The translations under genes were made by a program, and so were the position numbers. DNA of 9,191 bases from Elusimicrobiales bacterium (GTDB taxonomy: Bacteria; Elusimicrobiota; Elusimicrobia; Elusimicrobiales; UBA9959). Below, piece by piece: positions 6,104 to 9,191 of this stretch. The notes beneath the pieces were generated by a model. That model saw nothing but the letters and a program-made list of their open reading frames with translations. It was not told the origin of the DNA and ran no database searches. The stretch's first letter is position 1, and every line of letters begins with the position of its first letter. The DNA lies in assembly GCA_026416895.1 (NCBI GenBank), contig JAOAEH010000050.1, positions 1 through 9,191 of the forward strand, in the 5' to 3' direction.

Positions 6104-8263
6104 ATGAAGATTTTTATGCTCTTGGTATTTTATGCTTTTTCATCACCTTATTCTGATTTTGTTGATGCTCTTTATTATGAGAAGATGGAAAATTATGCTA
6201 CAAGTTATTTTATAATTGAAAAAATTAATTTAAAAGAAAAGGATCCTTTTCTATATAAATATCTTTACAATTTAGCACTAAAAGGATATAAAACTAATCA
6301 GATAGATTTAGATAAACTTTCTAAAAATATAGAAAAAGTAATAGAACTTGAACCTAATAATGCTGATAACTGGATCTTATATGCTGCAGTTAAAAATCAA
6401 GAGGGAAATTTAGAACAAGCAAAGATGGCTTATAAAAAAGCAATTGAGATTGATCCTAAAAATATAGAAGCATATTATCAATTAGCTCTATTAAATGTTA
6501 ATGATACCCAGGAAGCTTTAAATTATTTTAATAAGATATTAGAGATAGATCCTAGTTTAGCTAGCGATGTTTATTATAATATTGCTGTTTTGTATTCTTT
6601 GAAGAAAAATAACAAAAAAGTCATTGAATATATAAACAAATCTATTAAGGCTGATCCAAATTCTATAAAACCATATTATTTTATGGCTTTATATTGGGAG
6701 GAAGAAAGAGATATTGATAAGGCAATAGATGAGTATAAAAAAATACTCTCTATTGAACCATATAACAGTGAAGTTTTATTGAGATTGTCTGAAATATATG
6801 TATCAAGAGGAAATATTGAAGAAGCAGAAAGATATTTAAAATCTTTAATAAATTATAATCCTAAAAATGAGAAAGCTCTTTTTTTACTTGCTATTCTAGA
6901 AGAAAATAAAAAAAATTATCGTGAAGCATCTAAATATCTTTCTCAGATAGATAATTGGGAGGAATATGTAGAATACGTTATTAGAATGAGTTATTATGAA
7001 ATAATGATGGGAAATACAGAGAAAGCAGTAAATATACTTGAGAAAGCCTATCAAAAATGGCCTGATAATTATGAAGTAGCATATTATCTCGGATTAGGTA
7101 AGATGGATATGAAAGATTATTTACAAGCAAAAAAATATTTTGAAGTTGTAGTTTCAACTAAGGATGATTTTTATGAAGTTAGATATAATCTTGGAGTTAT
7201 ATGTGAAAAAATAAATGATGTTGAATGTTTTAAAAGGCATTTTGGATATTTGATTTCAAAAAATCCTTATGATGCTAATGTTTTAAATTATCTTGGATAT
7301 TCTTTAATAGATAGAGATATAGTTGATGAAAAAGTTGAAATTGACTCAATAACTTTACCGTCACCTTTTGAGATGATCGAAATGGCCTTACTAAAAGAGC
7401 CTACTAATTATGCGTATTTGGATTCTTTAGCTTGGGCTTATTATAAAAAAGGCAATTATCAAAAAGCATATGAATATATAGAGAAAGCTGAGTATTTTAT
7501 GAATTTATCTGGTGAAACTGATGCTTTAATATTTGAACATAAAGCTGATATTTTTGTAGGTTTAGGAAAATATAATGAAGCTTTTGATTTGTATATTAAA
7601 TCATTTCTTTTTGATAATTATAACCGTAAAAAGATAATTAATGATTCAATTAAAAAAATTATAGGTAAAGTAGATTTAAGTTTAGTTATAGATAAGTTTA
7701 TTCAAAATCTTCCGCAATATTATGTTTTATATGGTAATTTGAAGGTTTCATTTAAATATAAAAAATTCCTTTTTCATAAGAGATTTAATTATACTTTTCC
7801 TTTTATTTTTGTAAACAAACCTGATGTTTCAAAATTTAAACTATTAGGTCCACTTATGTTATCTATTTTAGAAGTTAATTTTAAAGAAAAAATTGATTTT
7901 TCATCTTACCAAAATCTTAATAAATATGAAAAAAAATTAAAAGATTCTTTGAATTTACTCAAATTATTTTTAGACTTTAGAAACATATTTTTTGAAAAAA
8001 AATTTAATAAAGATATCAATAATTCGAATTTTATATTTAAAGGAGTTTTTGAGGAACAGGATATTTTAGAGTTAAAAAATGAGAGGAATTTTATATTTTT
8101 TGATGTTTTTGTTTATACTAATGGTAAAGATAAGTATAAATTATTGGTTGATGAATTTACTTTAACTAGTGATAAAAAATTCATCTATCCGAAAAAAATT
8201 ATTATTGGTGATGGAATTAATATGGTTGAAGTTTATGTTGATAATATGGAGATAAAAGAATGA
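6104..8263 (+). CDS. TPR-repeat envelope protein with LolB-like C-terminal region
   Basis: The protein has 719 residues in three parts. Residues 1-14 are short and hydrophobic and could be a weak export signal, but there is no lipobox cysteine; the only cysteines I see are near 367 and 375. About ten TPR units fill roughly 66-505, with clear A-Y-LG-A-P helices such as AYKKAIEIDPKN (109-120). The late repeats LNYLGYSL (394-401) and YLDSLAWAYYKKG (438-450), followed by EHKADIFVGLG, match a widespread proteobacterial TPR family. Residues about 537-719 are not TPR. They have a beta-rich pattern with YGNLKVSF (543-550), KFKLLGPLMLSILEV (577-591) and YPKKIIIGDGINMVEV (695-710), resembling the LolB/LolA lipoprotein-carrier fold. 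The gene sits directly before ispE, where lolB lies in E. coli and Pseudomonas. The TPR call is firm; the LolB-like call is an inference from pattern and location. Confidence 0.82.
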   Translation: MKIFMLLVFYAFSSPYSDFVDALYYEKMENYATSYFIIEKINLKEKDPFLYKYLYNLALKGYKTNQIDLDKLSKNIEKVIELEPNNADNWILYAAVKNQEGNLEQAKMAYKKAIEIDPKNIEAYYQLALLNVNDTQEALNYFNKILEIDPSLASDVYYNIAVLYSLKKNNKKVIEYINKSIKADPNSIKPYYFMALYWEEERDIDKAIDEYKKILSIEPYNSEVLLRLSEIYVSRGNIEEAERYLKSLINYNPKNEKALFLLAILEENKKNYREASKYLSQIDNWEEYVEYVIRMSYYEIMMGNTEKAVNILEKAYQKWPDNYEVAYYLGLGKMDMKDYLQAKKYFEVVVSTKDDFYEVRYNLGVICEKINDVECFKRHFGYLISKNPYDANVLNYLGYSLIDRDIVDEKVEIDSITLPSPFEMIEMALLKEPTNYAYLDSLAWAYYKKGNYQKAYEYIEKAEYFMNLSGETDALIFEHKADIFVGLGKYNEAFDLYIKSFLFDNYNRKKIINDSIKKIIGKVDLSLVIDKFIQNLPQYYVLYGNLKVSFKYKKFLFHKRFNYTFPFIFVNKPDVSKFKLLGPLMLSILEVNFKEKIDFSSYQNLNKYEKKLKDSLNLLKLFLDFRNIFFEKKFNKDINNSNFIFKGVFEEQDILELKNERNFIFFDVFVYTNGKDKYKLLVDEFTLTSDKKFIYPKKIIIGDGINMVEVYVDNMEIKE

Positions 8264-9117
8264 ATTACGAATGTTTATCTTATGCAAAAATAAATCTTTT
8301 TCTAGAGGTTTGCAAAAAAAGGAAAGATGGATATCACGAAATAGTTACTTTATTTTCAAGAGTATCTTTATTTGATAAGATAAGGTTTAGTAAAAGAGAG
8401 GATAAGGAAATTAATATATTTATAAAAAATAATGTTAATTTTAATGATATTTCAAAAGATGATAATCTCATATATAAAGCAATATTAGAATTTGAAAAAA
8501 AATTTGAAATTAAGGATGGATTTGATATTTATTTAGAAAAAAACATACCTCAGGGTGCGGGGCTTGGCGGAGGTTCTTCTAATTGTGCCTCAACTCTTTT
8601 GGCGATGTGTGATATTTATGGTATTGATAAAAATAAAGTTAGAGATATAGCTTTAAAATTAGGAAGCGATGTAATGTTTTTTTTTGAGGCTAAAAAAATT
8701 GCTGTTGGAAAAGGAAGGGGAGAAATTATTGAAGATTTAGATATTAAAGCAGAAATGCCATATGTAATTTTAGTTTTTCCTGATATTTTTTTATCAACAA
8801 AGGAAGTTTATTCTAATATGGATTATAATTATATAGCAGATTTAAATTTATTCTATGAGTTTGTTGATGAATTAAAAAGATATGGAAAAGTTGATTTTTC
8901 AAAATATTTATTTAATAGACTAGAAACTTCTGCGTTTAAACTTGAAAAAAAAGTAAAGGAATTAAAAGAAGAAATTTCGTCATTTGGAGTGATGTCTCTT
9001 ATGAGTGGTTCAGGTTCTAGCGTTTTTGGAATCAGTTATGATAAAAATTTAATAGATAAATGTTTTAATGCCTTGAAAAATAAATATCGTTTTATTTTTA
9101 AGTTAAAAATTGTATAA
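8260..9117 (+). CDS. ispE: 4-diphosphocytidyl-2-C-methyl-D-erythritol kinase IspE
   Basis: IspE is the GHMP-family kinase that phosphorylates CDP-methylerythritol with ATP in the MEP route to isoprenoids. The 285-residue length is normal. Motifs in order are SYAKINLFLEV (7-17) with catalytic Lys10, KRKDGYHEI (20-28), the ATP loop PQGAGLGGGSSN (97-108), and LGSDV (134-138) with catalytic Asp137. FLSTKEVYSNM lies in the substrate-side region, and the third GHMP motif LMSGSGSSVFGI is near the C-terminus. The start overlaps the TPR stop in an ATGA, with GGAG at 8248-8251 spaced 8 bases away. It is probably the last gene of the overlapping run. A TATAAT box overlaps its stop codon. Confidence 0.97.
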   Translation: MNYECLSYAKINLFLEVCKKRKDGYHEIVTLFSRVSLFDKIRFSKREDKEINIFIKNNVNFNDISKDDNLIYKAILEFEKKFEIKDGFDIYLEKNIPQGAGLGGGSSNCASTLLAMCDIYGIDKNKVRDIALKLGSDVMFFFEAKKIAVGKGRGEIIEDLDIKAEMPYVILVFPDIFLSTKEVYSNMDYNYIADLNLFYEFVDELKRYGKVDFSKYLFNRLETSAFKLEKKVKELKEEISSFGVMSLMSGSGSSVFGISYDKNLIDKCFNALKNKYRFIFKLKIV

Positions 9118-9118
9118 T
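9113..9118 (+). promoter_or_regulatory. Candidate -10 promoter box for the downstream spoVG-like gene
   Basis: A perfect TATAAT overlaps the ispE stop codon, 61 bases before the next ATG. This is the only sizeable intergenic gap in the window. No good -35 hexamer is visible 16-18 bases upstream; that stretch is T-rich. In such AT-rich DNA a TATAAT can occur by chance, so this is a candidate only. If real, the transcript would start near 9125 and the leader would contain the hairpin at 9128-9150. Confidence 0.4.
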
Positions 9119-9127
9119 AAGAAATAT

Positions 9128-9150
9128 GGCTAGCTTATTAGATGCTTGCC
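9128..9150 (+). other. Small inverted repeat / hairpin in the ispE-spoVG gap
   Basis: GGCTAGC (9128-9134) pairs with GCTTGCC (9144-9150), giving six Watson-Crick pairs around one T-T mismatch with a 9-base loop. It stands out because the DNA around it is so AT-rich. No T-run follows it, so it does not look like a standard intrinsic terminator. It could be an mRNA leader structure, a processing site, or an attenuated stop for read-through transcripts. Confidence 0.4.
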
Positions 9151-9179
9151 AGAAACATCAATGATAAGGAGAAGGTTGT

Positions 9180-9191
9180 ATGGAGATAACA
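9180..9191 (+). CDS. spoVG: Start of a probable SpoVG-family gene (truncated by window end)
   Basis: Only ATG GAG ATA ACA (Met-Glu-Ile-Thr) is visible. AAGGAG at 9166-9171 sits 8 bases upstream, so this is a real translation start. SpoVG proteins, small site-specific DNA/RNA-binding regulators, typically begin MEIT or MEVT and often follow ispE. Four residues plus gene order support the guess but do not prove it. Other genes seen after ispE, such as prs, begin differently. Confidence 0.55.

Noticed and set aside
8557..8583. IspE GGGSSN instead of GGGSSD as an unusual substitution
   Set aside because: Asn at this position also occurs in the E. coli enzyme, and the catalytic Lys10 and Asp137 are present, so it is normal.
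9128..9150. Rho-independent terminator after ispE
   Set aside because: The stem is short with a mismatch and is followed by AGAAACATC, not by a run of T.
9118..9179. tRNA gene after ispE, as found in some bacteria
   Set aside because: The 62-base gap is too short, and no acceptor stem, TTCGA loop or cloverleaf arms can be drawn.

Overview
This window is one dense, single-strand run of bacterial housekeeping genes. It is very AT-rich: sampled lines range from about 15 to 37% G+C, and I estimate roughly 28-30% overall by eye. The genes point to a bacterium that makes vitamin B6 by the DXP-dependent route (PdxJ) and isoprenoids by the MEP route (IspE). The TPR protein ends in a region resembling the outer-membrane lipoprotein receptor LolB, which suggests a diderm (Gram-negative-type) cell. 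A SpoVG-like start follows ispE, as in several low-GC non-proteobacterial diderms. Deferribacterota or a neighbouring lineage is a plausible guess, but the sequence alone does not settle it.

Layout, all on the + strand: 3' part of pdxJ (1-534), glmS (539-2410), acpS (2424-2756), stand-alone nnrD (2749-3627), thiL (3624-4580), tsaE (4543-4989), tsaB (4982-5653), rimI (5650-6090), a 719-residue TPR protein with a LolB-like C-terminal part (6104-8263), ispE (8260-9117), and the first four codons of a probable spoVG (9180 onward). Gaps between genes are 4 or 13 bases, or overlaps of 4, 8 or 38 bases. The only real spacer is the 62 bases between ispE and the last gene, which holds a TATAAT box and a small hairpin. 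There is no stretch over 300 bases without a gene. I see no RNA gene, mobile element, CRISPR array or long repeat.

The genes serve several core pathways: pyridoxal phosphate (pdxJ), amino-sugar supply for the cell envelope (glmS), activation of acyl carrier protein (acpS), repair of damaged NAD(P)H (nnrD), thiamine diphosphate (thiL), the tRNA t6A modification (tsaE, tsaB), acetylation of ribosomal protein S18 (rimI), a probable envelope TPR/LolB-like protein, and isoprenoid precursors (ispE). The overlaps suggest translational coupling within one or two long transcripts.

The most interesting item is the TPR protein. In Pseudomonas and relatives, a TPR gene, lolB and ispE are separate neighbours in that order. 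Here the first two appear fused into one ORF directly upstream of ispE, with no lipobox cysteine. Smaller points are unusual residues at conserved positions of PdxJ, ThiL, GlmS and TsaB. I found no convincing evidence for a wholly new defence or mobile system.
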